From NCBI GenBank assembly GCA_037176705.1, contig CM073885.1:215400290-215464289 (forward strand): 64,000 bases of DNA. The letters are read 5' to 3'. How positions within the stretch are numbered: position 1 is the stretch's first letter; each line of letters opens with the position of its first letter. Source of the DNA: Molossus alvarezi (Eukaryota > Chordata > Mammalia > Chiroptera > Molossidae). A model generated the notes under the pieces. The model was not told the DNA's origin. It ran no database searches and saw only the letters and a program-made list of their open reading frames with translations. Positions 52,252 through 62,942 of the stretch are shown here, in pieces. The translations under genes were made by a program, and so were the position numbers.

Positions 52252-54835
52252 TAGTAGGTAAACAGGGTACTTGCCTCCTCCCACAACCACATCAAAATTA
52301 CAAATAAACCACAGAACAACCATCATTCAGAGCTGCCTAACATCAAGCTGAATGGAAGTTCTACAACTAGAAAATTGAAGACGAAGCCACATGGAGACTG
52401 GTAGGAGGGGTGGAGGCGTGGTTGGGCTGGTCCCACACCCATGTGTGGTGGATAAAAATCAGGAGGATACCTTGGCTGGGAAGGTCCTCCCTGAGGAGTG
52501 AGGGGTACCCATCCCACACCATGCTCCCAGCTTAGGGTTCCAGTGCCAGGAAGAGAAGTCCTCATAACTTTGGCTGTAAAGAACAGTGGGAACTGAGGCT
52601 GAGGGAGGCTGAGGTGGCTGGAGTCCCAAGCAGTTCCTCTTAAAGGGCCTACACACGTACTTACTCGAACTTGCTCCTTCTGGGCTCCAGCATTGGGGAG
52701 GCAGCTTGAAAGGCACCAGATGTGGAAGAACAGAATTGTTCGGCATTGGGGCAGGAGCTGAAGGGGCAGTTTTCTCCTGGACAGACTTGCTGTGAAAGGC
52801 CGTTGTTCCTTTGGTGAGCCCTTCCCTGGGGCAGCAGATGGCCACTATATCTGGGACTCCAGCAACCTGGCTCACATGGTTTGCCCTGCCCTGGTGATTA
52901 CCTGAGGCCCTACCCCACCCAACCTTCAGGCCCATCTGAGCTGTTTCCAGTGGCTTCATCATAGGATTGGCCTGTCTTGGATCCTGCTTCAGATTTTCCT
53001 AAAATCTCTCAAACAAGTAGCACCTGGTCTCAGCGAGCCCCATACCTCTTAAATAACCTCAGACCTGGCACCAGAAGCAGCCAACCTTGGTTCACAACTT
53101 GGCTTTACCTGGGCACCTCCAAGCCCAGCACAAGGAGCAGTCATTGGCAGATTGCTTTGTACCTTAAACCTGGTGGCTCTTGCGTCCACATTCAAGGAGT
53201 AGACTCAGTGGGTACCAGAGCCCTGCTGAAGTAAGTTTTTCTCTGTGTGGTGGACCCCCGCACCACTGATCCCCCAAGGGAGTCAGAGGCCAGTGGTCAA
53301 TGGGCACAGCCAGTCCTCACAGCTGATCAACCTGAGTAAATCTCCTGCTGATGTGCCAACAGCAATCAATTACAGCAGAAGGGTGTACAGTCCACACTAG
53401 GGGTACACCTTGAAGGCCGAGCTAGAGTGATCAAGGAGGCTGTGCCACTGGATCCTACAGGATACTTACAATAATAAGCCACCCTCCAAAGCCTAGGAGA
53501 CATAACAACTCTACCTAATACATTGAAACAAACACAGGGAAGCAGCCCAAATGAGGAGACAAAGAAATATGTCCCAAGTGAATGATTAGAACAACATTCC
53601 AGGAAAAGAACTAAACAAAGGGGAGGTAAATAATTAATCAGATGCAGAGTTCAAAACACTGGTTATAAGGATGCTCGAGGAACTTAATGAAACCTTCAAG
53701 GAACTTAAGGAGAACTCCAAGGAACTTAGTGAGAACATCAACAACATAAAAAAGGAACAGTCAGAAATGAAGGATGCACTAACTGAAATAAAGAATAATT
53801 TACAGGGAATCAATAGTAGAGTAGGTGAAGCCAAGAAGCAAACCATCAAATTGAAATATAAGGAAGCAAAAAACACTCAATTAGAACAGCAAAAAGAAAC
53901 AAGAATTAAAAAAAATGAGAACAATGTAAGGAGTCTCTGGGACAACTTCAAGTGTACCAGCATTTGCATCATTGGGGTGCCAGAACAAGATGAGAGAGAG
54001 CAAGAAATTGAAAACCCATTTAAAAAAATAATGACAGAAAACTTCTCTAACTTGGTGAAGGAAACAGACATACAAGTCCAGGAAGCACAGAGAGTCCCAA
54101 ACGAGATGAACCCAAAGAGGTCCACACCAAGATACATCATCATCAAAATGCCAAAGGTTAAATACAAAGAGAGAATCTTAAAAGCAGCAAGAGAAAAGCA
54201 GTTAGTTACCTACAAGGGAGCTCCCATAAGACTGTCAGCCAATTTCTCAAAAGAAACTTTGCAGGCCAGAAAGGAGTGGCAAGAGATATTCAAGGTGATA
54301 AAAAGCAACAGCCTACAACCAAGATTACTGTATCCTGCAAAGCTACCATTTAGAATTGATGGCCATATAAAGAGTTTCCCAGACAAGAAAAAGCTAAAGG
54401 AGTTCATCACCACCAAACCAGTTTATAGGAAATGTTGAAGGGTCTTCTTGAAGGAGATGAAGAACAAAAATATGAACAATAAAATGGCAATTAATACATA
54501 TCTATCAACAATTGAATCTACAAATAAAATGAGCAAGCAGAACAGAAGCAGACTCATAGATACAGAGAAATTTTTGTTGCTTGCCAAAAGGGAGGGGGAT
54601 GGGGGGATTGGTGATAAAGATGAAGGAATTAAGGAGTACGAATTTGTTGTTAGACTGATGAACCTCAACGGGAAGGAGGGAGGGAGGGCAGGAAGAAATA
54701 AGCCAAAAAACTTCTATGCTTATATGCATAACCAATGGACACAAACAGTAGTTTGGGGAAGGCAGGAGGTGGTCAATGGGGGAAAAAGAGGGGACATCTG
54801 TAATACACTCAACAATAAAGATAAGTTTTAAAAAA
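52252..54835 (+). mobile_element. HAL1 (half-L1) element, about 25 bases short at the 5' end
   Basis: Same layout as the copies at 19368 and 33425. The 5' UTR starts at GTAGGTAAACAGGGTACTTG (the GACTTCYGGTCAAGATGG head is missing). ORF1 follows, then an L1-like 3' UTR (TATATGCATAACCAATGGAC, GGGACATCTGTAATACACTC, CAACAATAAAGATAAG) with a short A tail. No ORF2. AAAAAATTAG before and AAAAAATGAG after are a weak candidate duplication. Unlike the other two HAL1 copies it is not nested in another L1. Confidence 0.9.
53554..54438 (+). pseudogene. HAL1 ORF1, damaged start and C-terminus
   Basis: The expected start ATGAGGAGACAAAGAAATATG lies at 53554, with stops soon after. The open part is 53671-54438. 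It reads through the A-run that breaks the 20232 copy ([15 protein letters not shown]), has the coiled-coil-like LNETFKELKENSKELSENIN, the RRM-like [12 protein letters not shown], and the C-terminal ARKEWQEIFKVIKSNSLQP with HIKSFPDKKKLKEF. Near the end, loss of bases in the TTATATGAAATG region shifts the frame to an early stop at 54436-54438. Confidence 0.87.
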
Positions 54836-54924
54836 ATGAGAAGTTGTGAAATTTCTTTGCACATCCTAGTAGATCATTTTGTGTGTATCCTGGTGTGCAC
54901 GTTCCTCTCAGTGGGGATTCATGT

Positions 54925-55085
54925 TCTAGAGCAGTGCTTTCATGAGCAGACAAACCCCAGGAGCTGGTTTACAGGAAGACTCTGATTTGGTAGGTCTGTA
55001 TGGGGCCTGGGATTCTGCATTTCTAACTAGCTCCCAGGTGGTGCCAATGGAATTGGTTTGTGAATCATACTTTGCATAGTCAGGC
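54925..55085 (+). mobile_element. MER5A-like hAT-Charlie element
   Basis: AGAGCAGTGCTTTCATGAGC, CTCTGATTTGGTAGGTCTGT, GGGGCCTGGGATTCTGCATT, TCTAACTAGCTCCCAGGTGG, and TGTGAATCATACTTTGCATA follow MER5A order. It is an old non-autonomous DNA transposon. Confidence 0.7.
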
Positions 55086-55495
55086 TCTCAAGTGTCTTGC
55101 TGCCCAAGTATTTATAAATCACAGAGATTTAGATGCTCAGGTTAAACACAATGATATGGCATTTCTATTTTGGGGAATAATTATCTTCTGTCTCATAGTT
55201 TGCTATTCCCAGGTGGAATCCGTGTAATGTGTGTGATCTTCGCCACATTGTGGAATGATTGCCCATTGAAAAATACAATATTGAGGGACAGCAGGGCAAG
55301 GTATAAGTTTGTTGATCCTTCATTTCTTTTGGCCTTTAAAATCTAATAATCTGTTCTTATTCCTCTGAAAAGATGGCAAAAACACATCAAGCCCCGTGAA
55401 GAGGCTCTATGCTGGATGCTTTTCACGTGCCATTTCATTTCAGATCTGGCTCTAATGGCAGAAACCAGTCTGAAAACAAAGAGACGTGCTATGTT
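55086..55495. other. Unique sequence, no feature seen
   Basis: No recognised repeat or gene in this block. Confidence 0.5.

Positions 55496-55564
<69 letters not shown>
55496..55564 (+). repeat. Compound (TG)n(AG)n microsatellite
   Basis: About 12 TG dinucleotides followed by about 22 AG dinucleotides; the same composite form as at 48420-48505. Confidence 0.97.
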
Positions 55565-55567
<3 letters not shown>

Positions 55568-56764
55568 CAGCCTTCTCTTCTGACCCTCTGACCTGCCATT
55601 CTCACTCCCTGTGCTCAGGGATGCGGTGAGCACTTCCCAGTTAGTGACAGAATCCGAGTGATTTGTAGGCATTTTTGTGCTGATTGTCTTGCCCTCTAGG
55701 CATGAGCAGTGTTGTATCAGGAGGGCAAGAGTTTCCAAATAGATTTAATATTCCTTGTATGAGCTTCAACCATCTGCCCGCCAGCTCTCAGTGTGAGCAT
55801 AATATATGTTTGCAGAATCAAACACAAAGAGCCTGGTTTTTTCCTCTTTTTCCCCCAAAGCCTTTTACTTTGGATCATTTGTATTTTCTTTGTCTTTTGG
55901 GGTAGGTTACCAGGGTCACCCTCTTTATAATTATATTTGCTTTCATTTTATTTTCTGATGCCTCTGGCATATTTAAATAATTGGTTTCCCCTTGTCTGAT
56001 CTCCATGTACTCCCGCCCCAACAGAACTATGCGCTTGAAATTAATAAGTATCTATGAAATCTGGTGATGCACCGTGAGGTGGTTGGGATGGAACTGCAGG
56101 CATCTCAATGGGTGCTGATTAGACCCTGGACATCTGACAGTCCTTCCCAGGCTCAATCTGAATGCTGTTTTTCTGGCTGGTGAAATATTAACTTATTTCT
56201 TCCTTCAGGGGCAATCTTGTGACTATCGATGGGCCTGTCCTAGTAGCTATAGCTGGTTATAGGACTGAAGTTATTTGGATGTTGAGTGTCTTCGACCTGG
56301 AACCCTGTGTCATTTAAGGTAATTGAAATATAAAGATGTTAAACTCTGAAAGAGATGAAAATAAGCCAATCAAATGAAATTCTTAACTTAAAATCCTACT
56401 TAAGCTAGAGAAATTTGGCAAGAGATTTGGAAAGCTCTTTAATTTATAGGAAAATTGGGTGTAAACACTATTGGAACTCTCTTAGCATTGCTCAGCAATC
56501 ACATGTTGGGCAGGAGGTGAGCTTGGAGCACTCTTCTGTGCAGGCTTGAGGGCACCAGGGTCAAAATTCTTCTGTTCTGCTCATTTTTATTTAGTCAGCA
56601 CACTCTGGCTTGTTTTGCATTGGACACTGTATATTTAAAAACTGCTTCCTCTTTAAACTCACTTCACATTCACTTCTCCCTATGGGAGTCGGGGGTGAGA
56701 GGAGGGGGTGTTGCTGAAAGAGCCCAATCCCTTACTGCTCTTCTCCTCGTCTAATGATGAAGAG
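55565..56764. other. Unique sequence, no feature seen
   Basis: No recognised repeat or gene in this block. Confidence 0.5.
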
Positions 56765-57008
56765 ATGTGGGGGAAGGCTGTGGGCTCTGGAGGACTGACT
56801 GGATGCCTGGTCAGGCTTCACCTCTCTCTAGCCGCATGACCTTGGGAAGGTGATAAGCATCCCCGTGCTGTATTTCCTTCAGTTTTAAAGTAGGGATTAT
56901 GATAGTGTTACCCGAAAGTTGATGAAATGATCAAATATAATAACGTATAATGATATATGCAAAGTGCTTAGTGCAGTGCCTCCCGCATACCACCCTGTTG
57001 GCTCCTGT
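56765..57008 (+). repeat. MIR SINE (ancient)
   Basis: GGCTGTGGGCTCTGGAGGAC, GGTCAGGCTTCACCTCTCTC, GCCGCATGACCTTGGGAAGG, TTTCCTTCAGTTTTAAAGTA, GGGATTATGATAGTGTTACC, and GCAAAGTGCTTAGTGCAGTG follow MIR order over nearly full length. Confidence 0.8.
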
Positions 57009-58683
57009 TACTGTCATTACAGAACGGAAATGAAGCATGCAGAGAAAGGGGAGCGGAGAGGCCACATCACGACTTGTGCTGTATGGCTGTGGGAGATGTT
57101 TCTGAAACACACCTCTAACTGGAGAATCGAGGGGTCAAGGCCGACAGGGGAAGGGACAAAGAAAATGGAAATCATATATATTTTTAAAGCTTTGATTTAA
57201 ATATGTGGCTGTTATAGAACTCATGGAGCTGTGTGGTGGGATTAACTTTCAGGGTGGTGCAAGATTAACCTTGCCCTCTCCTTCCCCCAACGCCCCGGTG
57301 TCGATTTGGTCTGACTTTGAGTCATCTTTGAATTGTATTGGTTGTGAGACTGATGGAGCTTTAGGGGTGACCTTGTCTAGACTTCTTAATCTCACTGAAG
57401 ATCTAATGACGATCTGGGGGCCTCTGTGGGTAGTTAGGACGAAACCAGCCTTCGGGGAATGGCGTGCTTCTGGCCAAAGCCAACAGCCTGACCGTTCACT
57501 TGTTCAGCTATCTTTCATGCGCGCTTTCACAGATAGGCCACACCAACTGGGATGGCAGACCAGGCAGAGGAGGGGTGTGGAGCAATGAACGGCAAACAGA
57601 AATGGTATTTACCTCAAGTGCCTTCCTGGATATCCTTTAGCTTCCTGGAGCCTTGTTTCCCTTGGAGGATCCAGGCGGTCATGTGTTCATCTCTCTCCCT
57701 GCAGCAGTTTTGCTTTTCAGAGCTGGTTCCCTCTCTCTGCTCCATTGTTTGTGGTCTCTTGTGGCCACGCTTGCTCACTGGGTGGTGCCACGGTCCTCTG
57801 CCTGGTGTTGGCCACAGTCCTACTTGCTACAGCCCATCAGTGCACTTGGCTCCAAGGGCTCCACATTGATGCCACTCTTCTTTCCCAGGTGGCTTTGGCT
57901 CTCTACCCCTGAGCTCTCATTCCTAGGGTTATGGTGCAGTCTTGATGCCACCATGGGTTTTGTTGTTATGTAGCATCAGTCTTCTCATTGTCATGGGTGT
58001 TGACTTAGGACTCCCACTGTCACCATGATGAATCAGGTCCTTTCCCTTGAGCTAACGACTTGAATATTAAGCCCTAAACTGGGGGGAGGTGTGGCTAATT
58101 CTCTTAGTCTCCTATCACATGTATAATATTGCAACTTTTCCATTTATTGATTCAATTTATCCAGGCTTTACCTCTCTTGTGAGTTATAACATGAGTTCCT
58201 TCCAAGGCTGGGGTGGTATATTGATATTACACTGAATGACTTACCTCTTAAACAGCCTAACTCCATTTTGTGCTGACCATCAGCCAATTATTTTGGCCCA
58301 AACCTTGACTCTTTCCCACACTGGAATATGTTTTCTTCCCATCCTTGACAGCCAGGGCGGGGCTGGGAGGGTCAGGTGTATCTGTTTATTCATTAAAGAG
58401 CCTCTGGCCATCAGCCTCAAATATCCTAGAAGATTCTTCCAGGAAGCCCCATTATAGCTTTTCAAATAAGTACACTTTGGGACCTCACTGTGCCAGGACC
58501 AAAACACAACGTTCCTGCATCAGAGTATGTTGTGGGGGTGGTACCTCAAGGATAGGATGCTGGGTTCTCCCTCCATCTCTCTCTCTTTCTTTCATTTTGC
58601 ACCTAGCTCAAAGAAAAGTACTGTTTTTCAGGGAAAAATTTCAGCCCTGGCATGATTTAAGAAGATGTGGAGTTTCATGCAAT
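57009..58683. other. Unique sequence with chance open frames, no feature seen
   Basis: Moderately GC-rich unique sequence. Several overlapping + frames of 105-144 codons (57205, 57552, 57653, 58345) run in different phases, one into the SINE at 58713, which argues against real coding. I recognise no protein motif in any of them. Confidence 0.4.
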
Positions 58684-59098
58684 GGGCATGACTCAGTGAA
58701 AAGAGCGTGGGCTGCCCTGGCCAGTTTGGCTCAGCGGTTAGAGCATCACCGTGGACCAAAGACTTGCAGGTTTGATTAGGGTCAAGGGTACATACCTGGT
58801 TGCAGTTTGGTTCCAGCTCTGGTCAGGGTGTTGTGTGGGAGGCAACAAGTCCATGTGTCTCTCTCATGTCGATGTTTTTTTTTTCCCTCTCTCTCTCTCT
58901 CCCACTCTATCTGAATATAAATGGAAAAATATCTTCAGGTGAGGATTAAAAAAAAGAAAGAGTGTGGGCCATCAGGAGACTTAGAATATGGCCCCCACTC
59001 TGCTAATATAATGTGTAAACTTGGATAAAACCTTAACCTTTTTATGCTTCAGATTCTATAAAGTGGGGTGGGGGAGGGGAAATGTTGGATTGGACTAA
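58684..59098 (+). repeat. MIR SINE (ancient), split by a VES SINE
   Basis: GACTCAGTGAAAAGAGCGTGGGCT before the SINE and GGCCATCAGGAGACTTAGAA, CCACTCTGCTAATATAATGT, TGTAAACTTGGATAAAACC, TTTATGCTTCAGATTCTATA after it form one MIR when the SINE and one target repeat are removed. Confidence 0.7.
58713..58955 (+). mobile_element. VES SINE (type A) inserted in MIR
   Basis: Sense-oriented SINE: head GCCCTGGCCAGTTTGGCTCA, GGTACATACCTGGTTGCAGT, TCCATGTGTCTCTCTCATGT, CT tract, ATCTGAATATAAATGGAAAA and ATCTTCAGGTGAGGATTAAA. Target duplication GAAAAGAGCGTGGGC (58698-58712) against GAAAGAGTGTGGGC (58956-58969). The B-box region (GGTTTGATTAGGG) is damaged. Confidence 0.92.
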
Positions 59099-60276
59099 AT
59101 TCTTAAAAACACTCTCTTTTTTGATGGAATTGGGCTTTTAGTAAATAGGGAAGGAAAAGGTCTGGTATGTGTTAGGCTTTTCTACCCACCTTCTTGATAA
59201 AGCAGAATGGGGGCTCAGACTGAAGCCATATGCTCGCTTGTTGTACCAAGAAAGAAGTGAGGAAATTATTAAATTTCGATCAATAGCACTACTTGAACAC
59301 AGAAGATGGAATTATTTTGATTGCTGCCAGTAGCTGCTATTTGGTGTGAAATCCTCTCAGATCATCCAAAAGCCAAAGGAACACACAGTGCCTGAAAATA
59401 TATTGTAATTGGCACCATTGTAACTCTGTGCAGTGTGTGATCTTAGCTGGAAGGCGGGAGGTTGTAGGATAACTTGTAATCTAGTTTTCTTTGTTGTAAA
59501 ACAGAATGTTACCATTGTATTCCCGTGGAATAATAATTATAACATCTCAGACAAATAGCGGCCTTTCTCAGGAGGCGCTTAAAGAGCTCAATAGACACTC
59601 AGTCAGCCTTGTAAACACAGTAAAATCCGGCTTGCTTACATTTCTCTCAACTGAAAATTCCTATTAACCAGCGTTTCCCCTCATTCGTCCTATCAGGATA
59701 AATGATTTTTATGCTAGTGAATCTGACAACCTGAGACACAGAAGTGCCTTCTGAATCATCAAAGAATTACAAAACCTTTGGTAGAGTTTCAGTGTTAACT
59801 GCAATTTCTGACAACCTAAGTTTTTGAAAAGTGGTAATTCATGTGTTGTAGAGACTATAATTAGTTGAAAGAGTTGATTAATCAGACTGCTCTACTTTCT
59901 GACCACAATGAAGTACAGTATTTACAGTAACTGCAGTTCTTCCTGAGAGCTGCAAAGGAAGCAAAGCAAATGAAGGGAGTTTTCTTTATGGGTAGGGATA
60001 AAAAAATACTACTCATTCTGGGCAAATGATCATTTCCAGGCCTTTATTCATAAACTTCTACATTAGCTTCTAAACTAAATGAAAAGAGAAAGTCGGTAAG
60101 TTTTAAAAATAGATTATATTTGCTTTTTATGACGTTACCATTCCCAATGTTGAGAACTAGACAGTCAGCTCTTACAGCAAAGATAAGTGTCTTTCAAATC
60201 AAATTTTGGTACAGTAGATTCAGGCCATTCTAAATGTTTTATTAAAGGAGTAAGATCTTAAATCAGTTAAGATTAA
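59099..60276. other. Repeat-free block of 1.2 kb
   Basis: No transposon, microsatellite or gene recognised. Like the block at 39846-42247, it is notable for containing no readable repeat in a repeat-dense neighbourhood. Confidence 0.4.
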
Positions 60277-60287
60277 CTTGATAACTT

Positions 60288-60480
60288 TTTAAGAAAATAT
60301 ATTTTTACTGACTTTTTAGAGATGGAGGGAGAGAGATATAGAAATATCAATTAGCTGCCTCCTGCAAGACCCCCATTGTGGATCGAGCCTGCAACCCAGG
60401 CATGTGTCCCAACTGGGAATCAAACTGGGACTTCTCAGTCCATGGGATGATGCTCAATCCACTGAGACACACCGGCCGAG
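60288..60480 (-). mobile_element. VES-type SINE (type B)
   Basis: Minus-strand SINE: TTTTTACTGACTTTTTAGAGA, short GA tract, ATTAGCTGCCTCCTGCAAGA, GAGCCTGCAACCCAGGCATG, ACTGGGAATCAAACTGGGAC, and the head CTGAGACACACCGGCCGAG. The perfect 11-base duplication CTTGATAACTT lies at 60277-60287 and 60481-60491. Confidence 0.92.
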
Positions 60481-60659
60481 CTTGATAACTTATTTAAATG
60501 TCCAAATTCTTAATGATGGGATCTTAAAAAAAAAAAAAAAGTATTAGAATTGGTGTTTTGCTCAGGTTCACTGCAAAGGATAGAAAATTCAGGAATGTGT
60601 GAAAAAGAAAATAAAAACAATCCATATTCTATCACCCAAAGAGAACTATTATTGCCTCT

Positions 60660-60851
60660 TTGTATATTTTCCTTCATTTTCCTCCTCTGTATATGTGTGA
60701 ACATTTTACAATGTTAGCCCATACTACATGCACTGCATGCTCTCCCCCACCAACATTACATAAAGGATATTTTCTAGGTCAGTAAATAGTCTTTTAGAAC
60801 ATACTGAAAGCTGACTATATTTATTTTTAAAAAATTATTTTAGAGAGAGGA

Positions 60852-60892
<41 letters not shown>

Positions 60893-61111
60893 CATTGTTT
60901 TGTTGTTCCACTTATTTATGCATTCATTGGTTGCTTCTTGTGTGTGCCCTGACCAGGGATCAAAACTGCAACTTTGGTGTACTGGGAAGATGCTCTAACC
61001 AACTGAGCTACCTGGCCAGGGCCTGACTATATTTATGAACTATAATATATTAAAGCAAGCTCCTATTTTTGAATTTTATATGGTTTATAATTTGGGCATA
61101 TAATGCTGCAA
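60660..61111 (-). mobile_element. Possible old L1 3' fragment, host of a SINE
   Basis: Text such as CATTTTACAATGTTAGCCCA, AAAGGATATTTTCTAGGTCA, and GGCATATAATGCTGCAACAAG resembles a decayed minus-strand L1 end of the sort seen at 14320-14500 (GACATCTTTCTAGGTCAG there). It is split by the SINE at 60824. Confidence 0.35.
60824..61022 (-). mobile_element. VES-type SINE (diverged)
   Basis: Minus-strand SINE with a GA tract (60841-60892), TTGGTTGCTTCTTGTGTGTG, CCCTGACCAGGGATCAAAAC, and the head CTGAGCTACCTGGCCAGGGC. The perfect 13-base duplication CTGACTATATTTA lies at 60811-60823 and 61023-61035. TTGTTCCACTTATTTATGCATTC before the body is not seen in other copies. Confidence 0.88.
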
Positions 61112-61123
61112 CAAGTCTCTTTT

Positions 61124-61373
61124 TTTCTTTTAATCCTTACCCGAGGACATTTTTGCATTCATCTTCAGACAGAGCAGGAAGGAGAGAGGGAGGAAGAGAG
61201 AGAGAGAGAAACATCAATATGAGAGAGACACATCAACTGGTTGCCACCCACACAACTCCAACCGGGGCCAGGGACAAACTGTAACTGAGGCACGTACCCT
61301 TAGTGGGAACTGAACCCAGGTCTCTCTGGTCCGTGGTCTGACACACTAACTGCTGAGCCAAACTGGCCAGGGC
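61124..61373 (-). mobile_element. VES SINE (type A)
   Basis: Minus-strand SINE: AATCCTTACCCGAGGACATT, TTCAGACAGAGCAGGAAGG, GA tract, ACATCAATATGAGAGAGACA, GGACAAACTGTAACTGAGGC, GGGAACTGAACCCAGGTCTC, head GAGCCAAACTGGCCAGGGC. Target duplication CAAGTCTCTTTT at 61112-61123 and CAAGTTTCTTTT at 61374-61385, one mismatch. Confidence 0.94.
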
Positions 61374-61399
61374 CAAGTTTCTTTTCTTATTTGTTTTTC

Positions 61400-61485
61400 T
61401 GTCCATCTACTTATTCAATCAATTTTTATTGAGTGCTGTGTGCCAGGCTCTGGGCCAGGAGTTGAGGATATATCATTAATAACAA
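61400..61485 (-). repeat. L2 LINE 3' end fragment (ancient)
   Basis: ATTCAATCAATTTTTATTGAGTGC, GTGTGCCAGGCTCTGGGCCA and GGAGTTGAGGATATATCATT match the reverse-complement L2 terminus. Confidence 0.6.
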
Positions 61486-61494
61486 CCCTCCTAA

Positions 61495-61775
61495 TACTTA
61501 GCATTTATGACTATTACTTACTATGGATCAGGTACTTTATTCATACTAGTATATTAATTATATGAACATAATAATCATTCTAATTTAGTGTAATATGATA
61601 GTCTTAATTAATTAAATTCTTATGAGGTAGGTATTTTTATTATTTCTATTTTACAGATAAGGAAATGGAGGCTTAGAGAACTGAAGTGACTTGCCCAAGA
61701 TCACCCAGTTGGAACATAGTAGAACCAGAATTCAAACTCCAGTCCTGCTCTTTTGACCACAGTGGTTTCTGTTTT
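61495..61775 (-). repeat. MIR SINE (ancient)
   Basis: TACTTAGCATTTATGACTAT, CTTATGAGGTAGGTATTTTT, ATTTTACAGATAAGGAAATG, GAGGCTTAGAGAACTGAAGT, GACTTGCCCAAGATCACCCA and ACCAGAATTCAAACTCCAGT follow reverse-complement MIR order. Confidence 0.8.
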
Positions 61776-62321
61776 AGTAAAAAGACACTCACTGGTCCCT
61801 ACGGGTATGAAGTAACTTTAAATGTAATAATCTAATAATCTTCCAGTGATTCGGAGAGTAAATTCTAGAAATGGGAGTCTAAGTCAGAGTACGAACAATC
61901 CTCCTAGAGAAGAACACTGTGGTCAAGGTCCTAAATGGAGGACGACTGGAAATGATGAGATTATTTATTTGTTCAATTTGCCTTTTGGGAGGGTGGGGGA
62001 GGGGGAATGCGGAGCTGGATCTCTGTTCTTACTTTACCAGCAAGGTAGAGCTGGAAATCGTCTTGGTAGTGGCAGACCTTGGAGAAGGTCTGGGCAATGT
62101 TTTCGCTCTCAAAGCTGGGTCAGTGGGTGTCTGCCCTTCAGAAATGTTTATTTCCTTTCGACATGGCAAGATTTAAGATGGCAGAGGGGAGGAGGCATGG
62201 AGAGGAAGAGCTCATCAAAGGAATGAGTCTAGAGCACAAGTATAGCCTCCTAAGAAGAATATCATCACAAGAAAATGCCTCTGCTCACTAATAATCACCA
62301 GTTCAATTAGATTTTCTCATT
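61776..62321. other. Unique sequence, no feature seen
   Basis: Overlapping + frames of 70-126 codons (61846, 61919, 62079) run in different phases over a G-rich stretch; none shows a motif I know. Confidence 0.45.
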
Positions 62322-62335
62322 TCAGATAGTATTTA

Positions 62336-62596
62336 TTTATTTATAATTTTTTCTCCTCCCTTGAGGACTTTTTTTAAAAATTTGTCTTCAGATAGAGTGG
62401 GAGGGAGAGAGAGGGGAAGAGAGAGAGAGAGAAACATTGATGTGAGAGACACACATCGACTGGTTGCCACCCACACGACCCCAACTGGGGCTGGGGACAA
62501 ACTGCAACCGAGGTATGTGCCCTTAGCAGGAACCAAACCTGGGACTCTCTGGTCCATGGGCCAATGCTCTAACTGCTGAGCCAAACTGGCCAGGGC
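62336..62596 (-). mobile_element. VES SINE (type A)
   Basis: Minus-strand SINE: CTCCTCCCTTGAGGACTTTT, GTCTTCAGATAGAGTGGGAG, GA tract, ACATTGATGTGAGAGACACA, CACCCACACGACCCCAACTG, GGACAAACTGCAACCGAGGT, head GAGCCAAACTGGCCAGGGC. Perfect 14-base duplication TCAGATAGTATTTA at 62322-62335 and 62597-62610. Confidence 0.95.
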
Positions 62597-62769
62597 TCAG
62601 ATAGTATTTAGAGCAGACACTTTTTTTTGCAAGCAAACCATAAATTATTCACATATGGCAAGTGATTACCTGTAAACATTTCTTCTATTCTTCATTATTG
62701 CCACACTTCTTCTCAAGTTGTATTTTCCCAAATAAATATTACCTGTCCTTTGCCACCTTTCTGTGATGC

Positions 62770-62938
62770 AATATCATATAATAGCAAAAGTACAGACTTG
62801 GTTGGCAGCTGTGCTAGGTTTGATCCTGGCTCTGCCACTAACCTGCTGTGTGGTGTTGGGCAATCTTTTTGATTCTCAGTTTCCCACCTTTAAAATAATA
62901 CAAAGTTGTAGTGACAATCAAAGTAGGCGACATGAGTA
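62770..62938 (+). repeat. MIR SINE (ancient)
   Basis: ATAGCAAAAGTACAGACTTG, TTTGATCCTGGCTCTGCCAC, CTGCTGTGTGGTGTTGGGCA, GATTCTCAGTTTCCCACCTT and AAAATAATACAAAGTTGTAG follow MIR sense order. Confidence 0.8.
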
Positions 62939-62942
62939 GAAA

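Noticed and set aside
57205..57973. Overlapping 78-127-codon + frames suggesting an exon
   Set aside because: Different phases overlap, no domain is recognised, and no supported splice sites or conservation can be seen from sequence alone.
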